Translations under genes and position numbers: made by a program
The notes under the pieces: model-generated
Databases searched by the model: none
Told to the model about the DNA's origin: nothing
Seen by the model: the letters and a program-made list of their open reading frames with translations, nothing else
Shown: piece after piece, positions 28,575-37,609 of the stretch
Layout: every line of letters begins with the position of its first letter
Numbering within the stretch: the first letter of the stretch is position 1
Source: Hyphomicrobiales bacterium
GTDB lineage: Bacteria > Pseudomonadota > Alphaproteobacteria > Rhizobiales > Rhizobiaceae
Assembly: GCA_900474095.1 (NCBI GenBank)
Contig: UCOA01000021.1
Span: forward strand, 1-47,897
Reading direction: 5' to 3'
DNA: 47,897 nucleotides

Positions 28575-29558
28575 TCAGGCATTCCCAATCAACACGCCCG
28601 CAGCCAGCACCAGGCTGCCGCCTATCACCACCTGGAAAGCGGCACGCAGGAAGGGGGTTTCCATATACTTGTTCTGGATGAAGGCGATCGCCCAGAGTTC
28701 GAAGAAGACAATGATCCCGGCGGCGATCGTCGCCGTCCAGAAATGCGGGATGAGATAGGGCAGGGCGTGGCCCAGCCCGCCGAGTGTTGTCATGATGCCG
28801 CAAGCAAGACCGCGCTTGACCGGAGAGCCGCGTCCCGAAAGCTTTCCGTCATCATGCGCCGCCTCGGTGAAGCCCATCGATATGCCGGCGCCGACGGAAG
28901 CCGATAGGCCGACCAGGAAGGTCTGCCAAGTGTCCTGCGTGGCAAAGGCGGCGGCGAAGATCGGCGCGAGTGTCGAGACCGAACCGTCCATCAACCCGGC
29001 AAGGCCCGGCTGTACATAGGTGAGCAGGAACTGGCGATACGCCGTGTCGTCCTCCTTCTTGCGGACGCCTTCCGGCACATGCCTTTCGGTTAGCATGCGC
29101 GCCACGTCCTCATGCCCCTGTTCGGCCAGCGCCAGTTCGCCCAGCAATTGCCTGGTCGAGGCGTCCGAGGTGTTCTTTGCGGTCTCCACATAGAAATTAT
29201 AGGCCTGCGTCTCCATCGCCTCCGCCTCGCGGCGCATGGCGTCGAGCGACAGGTTCTGGCGCAGCCAGTCGGGGCGGCGCGTCAGGAAGCCGTTGACATG
29301 CTCGCGCCTGATCAGCGGAATCCGCTCGCCGAAGCGGCGGCGGTGCATGTCGATCAGCATGTTCTTGTGGGTGTTTTCCACCTCGGCCATATCCTCGAAA
29401 ACCTTGGCCGAATCCGGATACCTCAGCTTCAGTATCTGTCCATAGGCTTGGTAGATGCGCCCGTCGTCCTCTTCACAGGATATGGCGAGCGCCAGAACCT
29501 CCTGTTCGGAAAGCGATGAAAGGCGACGTTTGGAGCCGGAAAACAGACGTGAAAACAT
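28575..29558 (-). CDS. mbfA: Membrane-bound ferritin-like iron exporter MbfA
   Basis: The 327-residue fusion has an N-terminal ferritin-like (Er/rubrerythrin) four-helix domain in the cytoplasm (about 15-170). Its iron-ligand Glu/His pairs lie in SCEEDDGRIYQ, DMAEVENTHKNML, EAEAMETQAYNFY and ELALAEQGHEDVAR. The C-terminal part is a CCC1/VIT1-like membrane domain (about 190-327) with GLMDGSVSTLAPIF and ASVGAGISMGFTEAAHDDG. In Agrobacterium and Bradyrhizobium MbfA exports iron and protects against iron and peroxide stress. An Irr-type palindrome lies 17 bases upstream of the start codon, fitting iron-dependent control. Confidence 0.92.
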   Translation of the reverse strand: MFSRLFSGSKRRLSSLSEQEVLALAISCEEDDGRIYQAYGQILKLRYPDSAKVFEDMAEVENTHKNMLIDMHRRRFGERIPLIRREHVNGFLTRRPDWLRQNLSLDAMRREAEAMETQAYNFYVETAKNTSDASTRQLLGELALAEQGHEDVARMLTERHVPEGVRKKEDDTAYRQFLLTYVQPGLAGLMDGSVSTLAPIFAAAFATQDTWQTFLVGLSASVGAGISMGFTEAAHDDGKLSGRGSPVKRGLACGIMTTLGGLGHALPYLIPHFWTATIAAGIIVFFELWAIAFIQNKYMETPFLRAAFQVVIGGSLVLAAGVLIGNA

Positions 29559-29574
29559 GATACGAAGTGCCTAG

Positions 29575-29591
29575 TTTAGAATAATTCTAAA
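29575..29591 (-). promoter_or_regulatory. Irr iron control element (ICE box) upstream of mbfA
   Basis: Perfect palindrome TTTAGAAT-A-ATTCTAAA, matching the rhizobial Irr box TTTAGAA-N3-TTCTAAA. It is flanked by partly symmetric GCCTA and TAGGC. It lies 17-33 bases upstream of the mbfA start codon, where Irr would block transcription under low iron. Confidence 0.8.
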
Positions 29592-29708
29592 AATAGGCAG
29601 GCACCATGAAAAGGTCAAGCCGAAACACGTCAGCAGACTCGACAGGAGGCAGGATACCTTCCACCATAGTCAAAACGATGAACCGCTTTTGCGAAAGCTG
29701 CGTCCGCC

Positions 29709-30536
29709 ATGAATCCGCTTCTGTCCAGCAAGGATACGCTGCTCGATCGCCTCGGCATGGCGATGGCCGAAAGGCTGACGACGAAGACGTCGGGCTATGA
29801 GCCCTATACGCCGTCGGATCCCGAAACGCTCGCCCGCACTCTCCGTCCCGGTGACATTCTCCTGGTTGAGGGCAATCAGAAAGTGTCGGCGGCGATCAAG
29901 TACCTGACCCAGTCGACCTGGTCGCATGCGGCCTTCTTCGCCGGCGACGAAATCCCGCTGACGCTCGATGAGGCGACGCTTCCCGTCATCGATCGCCCGC
30001 AACTGATCGAGGTCAACCTTGGTGAAGGCTGCGTCGCGGTGCCGCTTCGAAAATACTCCACCTACAACACCCGCATCTGCCGGCCCATCGGCCTGACGCC
30101 GGAAGACCGGGATACGGTCCTGTCCTTCATGGTCTCGCGGCTGGGCCTGAAATACGACATGAAGAATATCCTCGACATGCTGCGCTATTTCATGCCGGCC
30201 CCGCCGGTTCCGGTGCGCTGGCGCCGCCGCCTGCTGGCCTTCGGTTCGGGCGATCCGACCCGTGCCATCTGCTCGACGCTGATCGCCGAGGCCTTCGAGC
30301 AGATCCGCTATCCGATCCTGCCCGAGATCACCCGCGCGCCCGGCCGGGCAGCGGCGACATCGCATTATTCACGCGCCGAAATCCTGCATATCCGCCATCA
30401 TTCGCTCTATACGCCGCGTGATTTCGACCTTTCTCCTTATTTCGCGATCGTCAAGCCGACGCTCGAATACGGCTTCGACTACAAACGGCTGCAATGGGAG
30501 GCCAGGGGCGATAGGCCACTCATAGAGAAATATTGA
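29709..30536 (+). CDS. YiiX/YebB-like papain-fold (NlpC/P60 permuted) protein
   Basis: The 275-residue protein of the permuted NlpC/P60 group has LRPGDILLVEGN (about 45-56), the catalytic His in STWSHAAFFAG (about 76) and the Cys in TRAICSTLIAEAFEQ (about 187). These match the order His then Cys of circularly permuted members. No signal peptide is seen. Members are thought to be amidases or acyltransferases on lipids or cell-wall peptides. Its 3' end overlaps the convergent cfa gene by 17 bases. The function is not settled. Confidence 0.75.
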   Translation: MNPLLSSKDTLLDRLGMAMAERLTTKTSGYEPYTPSDPETLARTLRPGDILLVEGNQKVSAAIKYLTQSTWSHAAFFAGDEIPLTLDEATLPVIDRPQLIEVNLGEGCVAVPLRKYSTYNTRICRPIGLTPEDRDTVLSFMVSRLGLKYDMKNILDMLRYFMPAPPVPVRWRRRLLAFGSGDPTRAICSTLIAEAFEQIRYPILPEITRAPGRAAATSHYSRAEILHIRHHSLYTPRDFDLSPYFAIVKPTLEYGFDYKRLQWEARGDRPLIEKY

Positions 30537-31761
30537 GCGTCTGCTCGCGGATGATATAGGCCTTCTGGCGGTCGCTGATGTAGTCGCGCACGATCGGTGC
30601 GGCGTCGCGGGACCGGGAAAGCTGCATGTGGAAGACCAGTTGGCTGCCGGTGCGGAACATCATCTCGGCACTGATCAGATAGAATTCCCACATGCGGGCA
30701 AACCGCTCGTCATACATCTCGATGACCTTGTCGCGGTTCTTTTCGAAGCGGTCGCCCCAGTGCTTGAGGGTCGTCGCATAGTGGATGCGCAGGAATTCTA
30801 GATCCGTCACCCACAGGCTGTTCTTCTCCACCACCTCGAACACTTCGGAAAGCGCGGGGGAATAGGCGCCCGGGAAGATGTACTTGCGCAACCAGGCGCT
30901 CGCCATACCGGGCGGGCTCATGTGGCCGATCGAATGCAGCACCGCAAGGCCATCATCCGGCATCAGAGCGTTCACCTTCTTGAAGAACTCGTCATAGTGA
31001 TGCACGCCGACATGCTCGAACATGCCGACGGAAACGATGCGGTCAAAGGACTCGTCGACCTCGCGATAGTCGCGCAGTTCGAAGCGCACGCGGCCCTCGA
31101 GCCCGGCATCCTTCGCCCGCTGCGTCGCCAGCGCCTGCTGTTCCTTCGACAGGGTCACGCCGAGAACCTCGACGTCCTCGAGCTGGGCGAGATAGAGCGC
31201 GAGGTCCCCCCAGCCGCAGCCGATGTCGAGCACCTTCATGCCGGGGCGCAGGCAGAGCTTGGCGGCAAGCAACCGAAGCTTGTTGCGCTGCGCCTGCTCC
31301 AGCGTTTCCTGCGGCTCGCGAAAATAGGCGCAGGAATAGAGCATGTGCTCGTCGAGAAAGAGTTTGTAGAAATCGTTGCCGAGATCATAGTGATGGGCGA
31401 CGTTGCGCTGCGCCTCGCCCTTGACGTTGGATTGCTGGCGCTTGCGAAAGCGCATCTTGATGGCGCGCAGTGCCTTCTGGATCGGATAGGAACCGAGCGA
31501 CAGCCGGTTGATCGAGAACAGCGTCAGGAAATCACGTAGGCTCGAGCCTTCTTCGAAGCGCAGCGTCCCGTCCATATAGGCCTCGCCAGCGGCGAGTTCG
31601 GAGTTGAAGACAAGGGTGCGGTAAAGTTTCGGATCCGTCAGCCGCATGGTCACTTCGGGACCGGGCTCGCCCGAGAAAACATGGGGTCTGCCCTCAGCGT
31701 CGATGACCGTCAGACGGCCCTTGCGGATGAAGGCCTTCATCATATGCGACAGTGGAAACAT
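30520..31761 (-). CDS. cfa: Cyclopropane-fatty-acyl-phospholipid synthase
   Basis: Transfers a methylene from S-adenosylmethionine to unsaturated acyl chains of membrane phospholipids, an adaptation to acid, starvation or drying. The 413-residue protein has VLDIGCGWGDLALYLA (about 170-185) as the SAM-binding loop, the Cfa-type N-terminal domain and NVAHHYDLGNDFYKLFLDE (about 119-137). IVSVGMFEHVG and LRKYIFPGAYSPALSE match the family's acyl-binding region. The ATG at 31761 follows GAGGTG. The EamA gene lies 85 bases upstream on the same strand. Confidence 0.93.
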   Translation of the reverse strand: MFPLSHMMKAFIRKGRLTVIDAEGRPHVFSGEPGPEVTMRLTDPKLYRTLVFNSELAAGEAYMDGTLRFEEGSSLRDFLTLFSINRLSLGSYPIQKALRAIKMRFRKRQQSNVKGEAQRNVAHHYDLGNDFYKLFLDEHMLYSCAYFREPQETLEQAQRNKLRLLAAKLCLRPGMKVLDIGCGWGDLALYLAQLEDVEVLGVTLSKEQQALATQRAKDAGLEGRVRFELRDYREVDESFDRIVSVGMFEHVGVHHYDEFFKKVNALMPDDGLAVLHSIGHMSPPGMASAWLRKYIFPGAYSPALSEVFEVVEKNSLWVTDLEFLRIHYATTLKHWGDRFEKNRDKVIEMYDERFARMWEFYLISAEMMFRTGSQLVFHMQLSRSRDAAPIVRDYISDRQKAYIIREQTLNISL

Positions 31762-31846
31762 ACACACCTCGGTGGATAAAGCGGCTCTCGCGGAGCCACA
31801 CTCTATCACCGGCTTTTCAAAATGCGCGGCATTATTTCGTGAAAAT

Positions 31847-32767
31847 TCAACGGCCGGTGGCGGTTGCTCCGGCGCTCGCTGCGACCACCAACAGGGTGCC
31901 GGCGATTTGCAGCGCGGTCATCGGCTGGCTGAGCACGGCAAAGCCCGCAATGGCGCCGATCGCAGGCTCGAGGCTCATCAGGATGCCGAAGGACGAGGTG
32001 CTCATGCGGCGCAGCGCGATCATTTCCAGCGCGTAGGGGATCAGCGGCACGAGGAGGGCGAGGCCGGCGATGGCGCCGACGCCCTCGACGGTCATGCGCG
32101 AGGCTTCCAAAAGCCCGAACGGCGTGGCGACGATCGCAGCGACGATCAGCGACATGGAAAGGCCTTGCAGGCCTTCGAACGCATTGCCCGCCTTCTTCAT
32201 GAAGACGATGTAAAGCGCCCAGCCGGCCGCAGCACCAAAGGCAAAGAGAATGCCGGTCGGATCGCCGACCCAGCCTTGCCCGTCACGGGCAAGGAAAAGC
32301 ACGCCGGCGCCGGCAAGCAGCGGCCAGACCAGCCGCCAGCCGAGGCCGAAGGCAAAGGTCGCGACGGCAAGGGGGCCGAGAAAGTCGATCGCGACGGCAA
32401 GGCCGAGCGGAATGCGCTCGATAGCGGCAAAGAAACACAGCGTCATGCCGGCCATTGACGCGCCAAGAAGCCCGGCCGTCTGCCACTGCGCCCGCGAATA
32501 GCGCAGGATCGGCGGTCGGACGACAATGGCAAGCAGAGCGGCGGCCCAGATCAGCCGCAGCCAGGTGGTGCCGAACGGGCCATAGGCGGCGATCGCGGAT
32601 GCGGAAAACGCCGAGCCGAACTGGACGCTCGACATCGACAGAAGGCAAAGCACGCCGCCGGTCAGGACGGTCGCCGTCCCTGTGGCCAACGGCACTGCTG
32701 CCGGGATCAACGTTGCGTCTCCGTAGGCCGGTGTTGCTGTCTGCTGATCCAAGTCCTTGTCCCCCAA
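31847..32767 (-). CDS. EamA/DMT family transporter (RhtA-like exporter)
   Basis: Inner-membrane exporter of small amino acids or related metabolites. The 306-residue protein has ten hydrophobic helices in two EamA repeats (about 30-155 and 165-300). Features include YGPFGTTWLRLIWAA, ERIPLGLAVAIDFLGPLAVA and SFGILMSLEPAIGAIAGF, the last being the typical repeat-2 signature of RhtA-like proteins. No ATG precedes the first helix. It begins at TTG, either 32767 or 32752; the latter has GGGGGA at normal spacing. The substrate is unknown. Confidence 0.85.
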   Translation of the reverse strand: MGDKDLDQQTATPAYGDATLIPAAVPLATGTATVLTGGVLCLLSMSSVQFGSAFSASAIAAYGPFGTTWLRLIWAAALLAIVVRPPILRYSRAQWQTAGLLGASMAGMTLCFFAAIERIPLGLAVAIDFLGPLAVATFAFGLGWRLVWPLLAGAGVLFLARDGQGWVGDPTGILFAFGAAAGWALYIVFMKKAGNAFEGLQGLSMSLIVAAIVATPFGLLEASRMTVEGVGAIAGLALLVPLIPYALEMIALRRMSTSSFGILMSLEPAIGAIAGFAVLSQPMTALQIAGTLLVVAASAGATATGR

Positions 32768-32941
32768 GCAGTTTTACGATGCTTGCATCGGCTCTACTAA
32801 AAGCCGGCGCGCCGGACAAATTCATATTTGTGGAGGTTAGCATCAGGGCGTTTGATGCTGGCTGTATGGAGGGCCGGAACATAATCGCTTCCGGATCGTT
32901 ATCGTCGCAGGCAAATGCAATCTTCAAGCGAGGGAACCCAC

Positions 32942-33193
32942 ATGGAAGTCAACGGTGTAGGATGGATTGCAGCCATCATCATCGGCGGTTTTGCCGGATG
33001 GTTGGCGGAACAGTTCATGAAATCCGAAATGGGCATGTTCACGAACATCCTTCTCGGCATTGTCGGCGCCATTGTCCTCAACGCCATTCTTGCGATTGCG
33101 GGAATGGGTTTCACCGGCTGGCTCGCCTATCTGGTTATAGGCTTCATCGGCGCGTGCCTGCTGATCGCGGTCGGACGCGCCGTGCGAAGGTAG
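32942..33193 (+). CDS. GlsB/YeaQ/YmgE family small membrane protein
   Basis: The 83-residue stress-associated membrane protein has three hydrophobic helices. Family signatures are WIAAIIIGGFAGWLAEQFMK (about 8-27), MFTNILLGIVGAIVLN (about 33-48) and GWLAYLVIGFIGACLLIAVGR. The ATG follows GAGGGA. Members associate with transglycosylase or envelope stress, but their role is undefined. It lies 25 bases ahead of the next gene, likely in one unit. Confidence 0.85.
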   Translation: MEVNGVGWIAAIIIGGFAGWLAEQFMKSEMGMFTNILLGIVGAIVLNAILAIAGMGFTGWLAYLVIGFIGACLLIAVGRAVRR

Positions 33194-33218
33194 CAATCGG
33201 TCCTGAAGGAGAAAGACG

Positions 33219-33545
33219 ATGCTGACATTCGCAGCCGAGGGCAGCGGCCAGGGCAAGCTGGAAATCAACGGCCATTGCGAGCCGGTTTCCTATGAGTTGA
33301 TCGTGGCGCGTGACGACGACACCAGCCAGGTGCGCATTCGCTTGAATGCTCCGCGCGACTGGTTGCTGAAGCAGGGTTTCACGGGGGATGCGGTTCTGGT
33401 GCGCAGCAACGGATCCCGCATCGCCGTGCGGCGTGAAGGTGGGCTGGATGTTCATTCCAGTGTTTGCGTGACGCTCGAAGGCTATGACGACGCGCTGAGC
33501 GGCGCCGATGAACTGTCCGAAGCCTACCCGGAATTGAAACACTGA
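33219..33545 (+). CDS. Conserved-looking hypothetical protein
   Basis: The 108-residue soluble, acidic, mostly beta protein starts MLTFAAEGSGQGKLEINGHCEPVSYEL, and has YELIVARDDDTSQVRIRLNAP and VRREGGLDVHSSV. I do not recognise the family. Good AAGGAG precedes the ATG. It is downstream of the YeaQ-like gene and is followed by a long perfect hairpin shared with the convergent efp gene. Confidence 0.6.
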   Translation: MLTFAAEGSGQGKLEINGHCEPVSYELIVARDDDTSQVRIRLNAPRDWLLKQGFTGDAVLVRSNGSRIAVRREGGLDVHSSVCVTLEGYDDALSGADELSEAYPELKH

Positions 33546-33562
33546 AAGTTTGCGGCGGAGAC

Positions 33563-33597
33563 GGAAACGGGCGCGGTACGAGGCCGCGCCCGTTTCC
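33563..33597. terminator. Long hairpin between convergent genes (bidirectional terminator)
   Basis: Perfect 14-base stem GGAAACGGGCGCGG / CCGCGCCCGTTTCC with a short loop, centred between the hypothetical gene and efp. There is no long T-run on either side, but the stem is very stable. Confidence 0.6.
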
Positions 33598-33613
33598 ATG
33601 TCTGTTGTAACGG

Positions 33614-34183
33614 TCAGTCCTTGGCGCGCTCGACGTAGGACGCGTCTTCCGTCAGGATGACGACGCGGGTGCCGACGCCGATATGCGGCGGAACCATGGT
33701 GCGAACGCCATTCGACAGGATCGCCGGCTTGTAGGACGAAGACGCCGTCTGGCCCTTGACGACCGGCTCGGTCTCGACGATTTCCAGCGTCATTCGGGTC
33801 GGCAGTTCGATCGCCAAGGCAATGCCTTCGAACATCTTCAGCTGCACGACCATGCCTTCCTGCAGATAGGCCTTGTCGTCGCCGATGACGTCAGGCGCAA
33901 CCGCGACCTGATCGTAGCTTTCGGGGTTCATGAAATGGAAGCCTTCGCCGTCTTCATAGAGGAAGGTATGATCACGGTCTTCGACGAAGGCACGCTCGAC
34001 CTGTTCCGTCGTGCGCCAGCGCTCCGATACCTTCACGCCGTCGGAGATGCGACGCATGTCCACCTGAGTGACGGGCGTGCCCTTGCCGGGATGAAAATTC
34101 GCGGCGGTCAGAACGGCGTAGAGCTTGCCGTCCACTTCGAGAACATTGCCCTTGCGGACTGAAGAGGCGATTACCTTGACCAT
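33614..34183 (-). CDS. efp: Elongation factor P
   Basis: Rescues ribosomes stalled at consecutive prolines. The 189-residue protein has three beta-barrel domains. The loop that reaches the peptidyl-transferase centre reads FHPGKGTP, and Lys34 in it is the residue that carries beta-lysine in the EpmA/EpmB pathway. Domain 3 carries [22 protein letters not shown] and a [31 protein letters not shown] end. The ATG at 34183 follows AAGGAAG. The modification genes epmA and epmB are divergent, starting 197 bases away, so the control region is shared. Confidence 0.97.
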   Translation of the reverse strand: MVKVIASSVRKGNVLEVDGKLYAVLTAANFHPGKGTPVTQVDMRRISDGVKVSERWRTTEQVERAFVEDRDHTFLYEDGEGFHFMNPESYDQVAVAPDVIGDDKAYLQEGMVVQLKMFEGIALAIELPTRMTLEIVETEPVVKGQTASSSYKPAILSNGVRTMVPPHIGVGTRVVILTEDASYVERAKD

Positions 34184-34380
34184 AAGTCTTCCTTGTAACT
34201 GAGCTTGATGCGTCGTAGAGGAGCGCACGAATATGCGCGTCAAAGACGCCAGAATGCGTTTTCGGGCCGCACCTAACCTATATTTGCGCAAATTGCCAGT
34301 GTGACCGCCGGGTCTGCCCGAAGAAACCGCAAAATTGCGCGACGTATCGACTGCTCGAGAAATCTGGATCCAGGACCCTC

Positions 34381-35454
34381 ATGCCCGCTGCCTCTCCCTG
34401 GTGGACCCCCGATGTCCATGCCGATCGCCGAGGTTTCCTCATCGGCCGCAACCGGATTCAGGCGGCGCTTCGCACCTTCTTCGCCGCGCGGGATTTTATC
34501 GAAGTCGATACCGCCACGCTGCAGGTCTCGCCGGGCAACGAGGCGCACCTGCATGCCTTTGCAACGCAGGCTATCAATCATGACGGCAGTCGGGTGCCGC
34601 TCTATCTTCACACCTCGCCGGAGTTTGCCTGCAAGAAACTTTTGGCCGCCGGTGAGGAACGCATCGCCTGCTTCGCCCATGTCTATCGCAATCGCGAGCG
34701 CGGTCCGCTGCACCATCCGGAATTCACCATGCTCGAATGGTATCGTGCGGGTGAGACCTATGAGGCGCTGATGCGCGATTGCGCCGATATCCTTGGCCTT
34801 GCCGCCGAAACCGCCGGCACGAGCCAGCTTGGTTATCGCGGCGCGCAGGCCGATCCTCATCTGGCGCCGGACCGCATCACGGTCGCGCAGGCCTTCGAGC
34901 GTTTCGCGGGAATCGATTTGCTCGCCTCCATCGACGGCAATGGCGAAACAGACCGTGATCGCCTGGCCGAAGGGCTTCGAACCGCCGGTTTGCGCGTCGC
35001 CGAAGACGATACCTGGGCGGATCTTTTCAGCCGCGTGATCGTCGAGAAGGTAGAACCCAATCTCGGCTTCGGCCGCGCGACGATCCTCTACGAATATCCC
35101 GTCGCTGAAGCCGCACTGGCGCGTCCAACGCCGCACGACGCGCGCGTGGCGGAACGGTTCGAACTTTATGCCTGCGGCGTCGAGCTCGCCAATGCCTTCG
35201 GTGAATTGACGGACGCTGCCGAGCAACGCCGCCGCTTCGACATGGAGATGAGGGAGAAGAGCCGCGTCTACGGCGAAACCTATCCGCTGGACGAGGATTT
35301 CCTCAAGGCGCTCGAAATCATGCCGCAAGCAAGCGGCAGTGCGCTTGGCTTCGATCGGCTGGTGATGCTGGCGACGGGGGCATCGCGCATCGATCAGGTC
35401 ATCTGGGCGCCGGTGGCCGAAACCAGCGATCATCAGCGGGGAAGCCGGCCGTGA
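34381..35454 (+). CDS. epmA: EF-P lysyltransferase (GenX/PoxA, lysyl-tRNA synthetase paralogue)
   Basis: Attaches beta-lysine (made by EpmB) to EF-P Lys34. The 357-residue protein is a class II synthetase core without the anticodon-binding domain. Motif 1 lies around FIEVDTATLQVSPGNEAHL. Motif 2 is FAHVYRNRERGPLHHPEFTMLEWYRA (about 98-123). Motif 3 is SGSALGFDRLVMLATG near 320. Length and missing N-terminal domain separate it from LysS. Its stop overlaps the epmB start as GTGA. Confidence 0.93.
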   Translation: MPAASPWWTPDVHADRRGFLIGRNRIQAALRTFFAARDFIEVDTATLQVSPGNEAHLHAFATQAINHDGSRVPLYLHTSPEFACKKLLAAGEERIACFAHVYRNRERGPLHHPEFTMLEWYRAGETYEALMRDCADILGLAAETAGTSQLGYRGAQADPHLAPDRITVAQAFERFAGIDLLASIDGNGETDRDRLAEGLRTAGLRVAEDDTWADLFSRVIVEKVEPNLGFGRATILYEYPVAEAALARPTPHDARVAERFELYACGVELANAFGELTDAAEQRRRFDMEMREKSRVYGETYPLDEDFLKALEIMPQASGSALGFDRLVMLATGASRIDQVIWAPVAETSDHQRGSRP

Positions 35455-36515
35455 CAGCAATACGTGCGCTGAAAAGCCTGGAGGATCTGGAAGAGGCCGG
35501 GTTGATTGCCAGCGCTAGACCCGCGCAGCTGTCCGACGTCGCCACTCGTTATGCCATTGCCGTTACACCCGCGATGGCGGCCCTGATCGATCCGGGCGAT
35601 CCGAACGATCCGATCGCCCGCCAGTTCATTCCCGACGCGGCCGAGCTTGTCCGCTTGCCGGAAGAACGCGAGGATCCGATCGGCGACGGCGCGCACAGTC
35701 CCGTCGAAGGCATCGTCCACCGCTATCCGGATCGTGTGCTCCTGAAGGCCGTGCATGTCTGCCCGGTCTATTGCCGCTTCTGCTTCCGCCGCGAAATGGT
35801 CGGACCGCAGGGGCTCGGCACGCTTGCATCGCAGGCGATGGACAAGGCCTTCGCCTATATCGCCGGTCATCCGGAAATCTGGGAGGTGATCCTGACCGGC
35901 GGCGATCCGCTGGTGCTGTCGCCGCGCCGGCTGGCTTCGATCATGGAACGGCTGGCAGCGATCGATCATGTGAAGATCGTCCGTTTCCACACCCGCGTGC
36001 CGGTCGTCGAACCCGAGCGCGTGGATGACGCCCTGATCGCCGCCCTGAAATCCAGCGGCAAGACCACCTACCTGGCGCTGCATGCCAATCATCCGCGCGA
36101 ACTGACGTCTCAAGCGCGTGCCGCTTGCGCCCGCCTCGTCGATTCCGGCATCGTCATGGTGAGCCAGTCGGTGCTCCTGAAGGGCGTCAACGATGATCCG
36201 GATACGCTCGCCGCGTTGATGCGGGTCTTCGTCGAAAATCGGATCAAGCCCTACTACCTGCACCATCCCGATCTCGCGCCGGGCACCAGCCATTTCCGCC
36301 TGACGATCGAGGAGGGGCAGGCGCTGGTCGCATCCTTGCGCGGCCGCGTCTCCGGGCTCTGCCAGCCCGCCTATATCCTCGATATCCCCGGCGGCCACGG
36401 CAAGACTGTGATTTCGGCCGCGACGATCGAGGACAATGGCGGCGGCTGTTACACGGTCTCGGATTTCCACGGCGAGACGCATAGCTATCCGCCGGCCGTC
36501 GCAGAGAAAGACTAG
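35451..36515 (+). CDS. epmB: EF-P beta-lysylation protein, lysine 2,3-aminomutase-type
   Basis: Radical-SAM, PLP-dependent enzyme converting alpha-lysine to beta-lysine for EF-P. The 354-residue protein has the iron-sulphur motif CPVYCRFC (CxxxCxxC) near 105. PLP/SAM features include LTGGDPLVLSPRRL, FHTRVPVVEPERVD and LKGVNDDPDTLAALM. It uses a GTG start at 35451 that overlaps the epmA stop by four bases. It is convergent with the LuxR-type gene, whose stop shares CTAG with its own stop. epmC (hydroxylase) is not present. Confidence 0.92.
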   Translation: MTAIRALKSLEDLEEAGLIASARPAQLSDVATRYAIAVTPAMAALIDPGDPNDPIARQFIPDAAELVRLPEEREDPIGDGAHSPVEGIVHRYPDRVLLKAVHVCPVYCRFCFRREMVGPQGLGTLASQAMDKAFAYIAGHPEIWEVILTGGDPLVLSPRRLASIMERLAAIDHVKIVRFHTRVPVVEPERVDDALIAALKSSGKTTYLALHANHPRELTSQARAACARLVDSGIVMVSQSVLLKGVNDDPDTLAALMRVFVENRIKPYYLHHPDLAPGTSHFRLTIEEGQALVASLRGRVSGLCQPAYILDIPGGHGKTVISAATIEDNGGGCYTVSDFHGETHSYPPAVAEKD

Positions 36516-37609
36516 AGGCGAATTTTCCCGAACAGGGCGCTGAGTTCGGACTGCCGGCTGGTTCCGGTTTTCTGGAATATCGAGCGGATATGGCTTCTGA
36601 CCGTTTCGTAGCCGGTTGCGTGCCGAGCGGCGATATCGACGGCGCTCAGGCCGCTGGCGACGAGAAGCGATACCCTGGCCTCGGCGGGCGTCAGGTCGAA
36701 CAGCGCCATCAGCGTTTCCGGCTTCAGCCGCACGTCCTCGTCCGGATCCTCGATCAGGGCGACGGCGCAGGAATGTGAAAACACATCTGAGAGATGTGGG
36801 CCGAACCGTTCGAAGCGAACGACCAGCGGCCGTTTGCCGGGACGCGAGAGACGGACCGCGGATAATGCTTCGGCGGAGTGGCCGGCGGCCTGTATCGCGA
36901 TTTTGAGTTCCTGGTTGAAGCGGGCGGTTTCACTGGCCAGGCAGGCTCGCACGCCGCCTCTCGAAATCCGCAATCCCCCTTTGAACAGGGCGTCCGCTTT
37001 CGGATTGGTCAGTGTGACGAGGCCTTTCCGGTTAAAGAAGATGCAGGCAATGTTCGATGTCTCGAAGGCGGCCGCCATGCCCGTGACCTTGCTGGCGTCG
37101 ATATGTCTGGCGAGATGACTGGCTGTCAGGAGCCGCGTTCGGATCGCATGGAAATGCGGCATGTCTTCGGGAGCCGGAGAATCTTGCGAAGCGCCGTTTT
37201 GGAGGACGAAATACAGTTCGTCCTTGCCCGACGAGACATCCATGAGAACGCTGTCGCGAATCCCGTATTTTCTCAAGAATTTATAATATTCATGCTGATC
37301 GAACTGTGCCTTGGAGACGAATTTCGTTTCCTGTACCACACCCGACTGCTGAAGCGGACGCAGAAGCTGGGCGCGGAAATCCCTCACGTTCCATTCCTCG
37401 CGCAGATAGCCTTCCAGCAGATCTCCGAGAGTGTCGGTGCAGAGGGCGGCGCCAAAGGCACCGCGGCCGGTCGGCTCCATGATATTGGCGCCGACAGAAC
37501 CGCTCGCCGCGCTGATGGCTTCGATCGCCGGCAACCACAGCGACGGCTCGAAAACCGCGGCCTGAACTTGATCAAGGGCCTGAGCGAGGGATCCGGCGTT
37601 CACGCGCAT
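36512..37609 (-). CDS. LuxR-family helix-turn-helix transcriptional regulator
   Basis: The 365-residue protein has a C-terminal LuxR/GerE domain: LFDLTPAEARVSLLVASGLSAVDIAARHATGYETVRSHIRSIFQKTGTSRQSELSALF (about 305-362) includes the recognition helix. The N-terminal 280 residues form an unassigned sensory region, perhaps PAS-like around IACIFFNRKGLVTLTNPKADALF. No acyl-homoserine-lactone-binding signature is obvious. It overlaps epmB by four bases through convergent CTAG. The target genes are unknown. Confidence 0.85.
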   Translation of the reverse strand: MRVNAGSLAQALDQVQAAVFEPSLWLPAIEAISAASGSVGANIMEPTGRGAFGAALCTDTLGDLLEGYLREEWNVRDFRAQLLRPLQQSGVVQETKFVSKAQFDQHEYYKFLRKYGIRDSVLMDVSSGKDELYFVLQNGASQDSPAPEDMPHFHAIRTRLLTASHLARHIDASKVTGMAAAFETSNIACIFFNRKGLVTLTNPKADALFKGGLRISRGGVRACLASETARFNQELKIAIQAAGHSAEALSAVRLSRPGKRPLVVRFERFGPHLSDVFSHSCAVALIEDPDEDVRLKPETLMALFDLTPAEARVSLLVASGLSAVDIAARHATGYETVRSHIRSIFQKTGTSRQSELSALFGKIRL

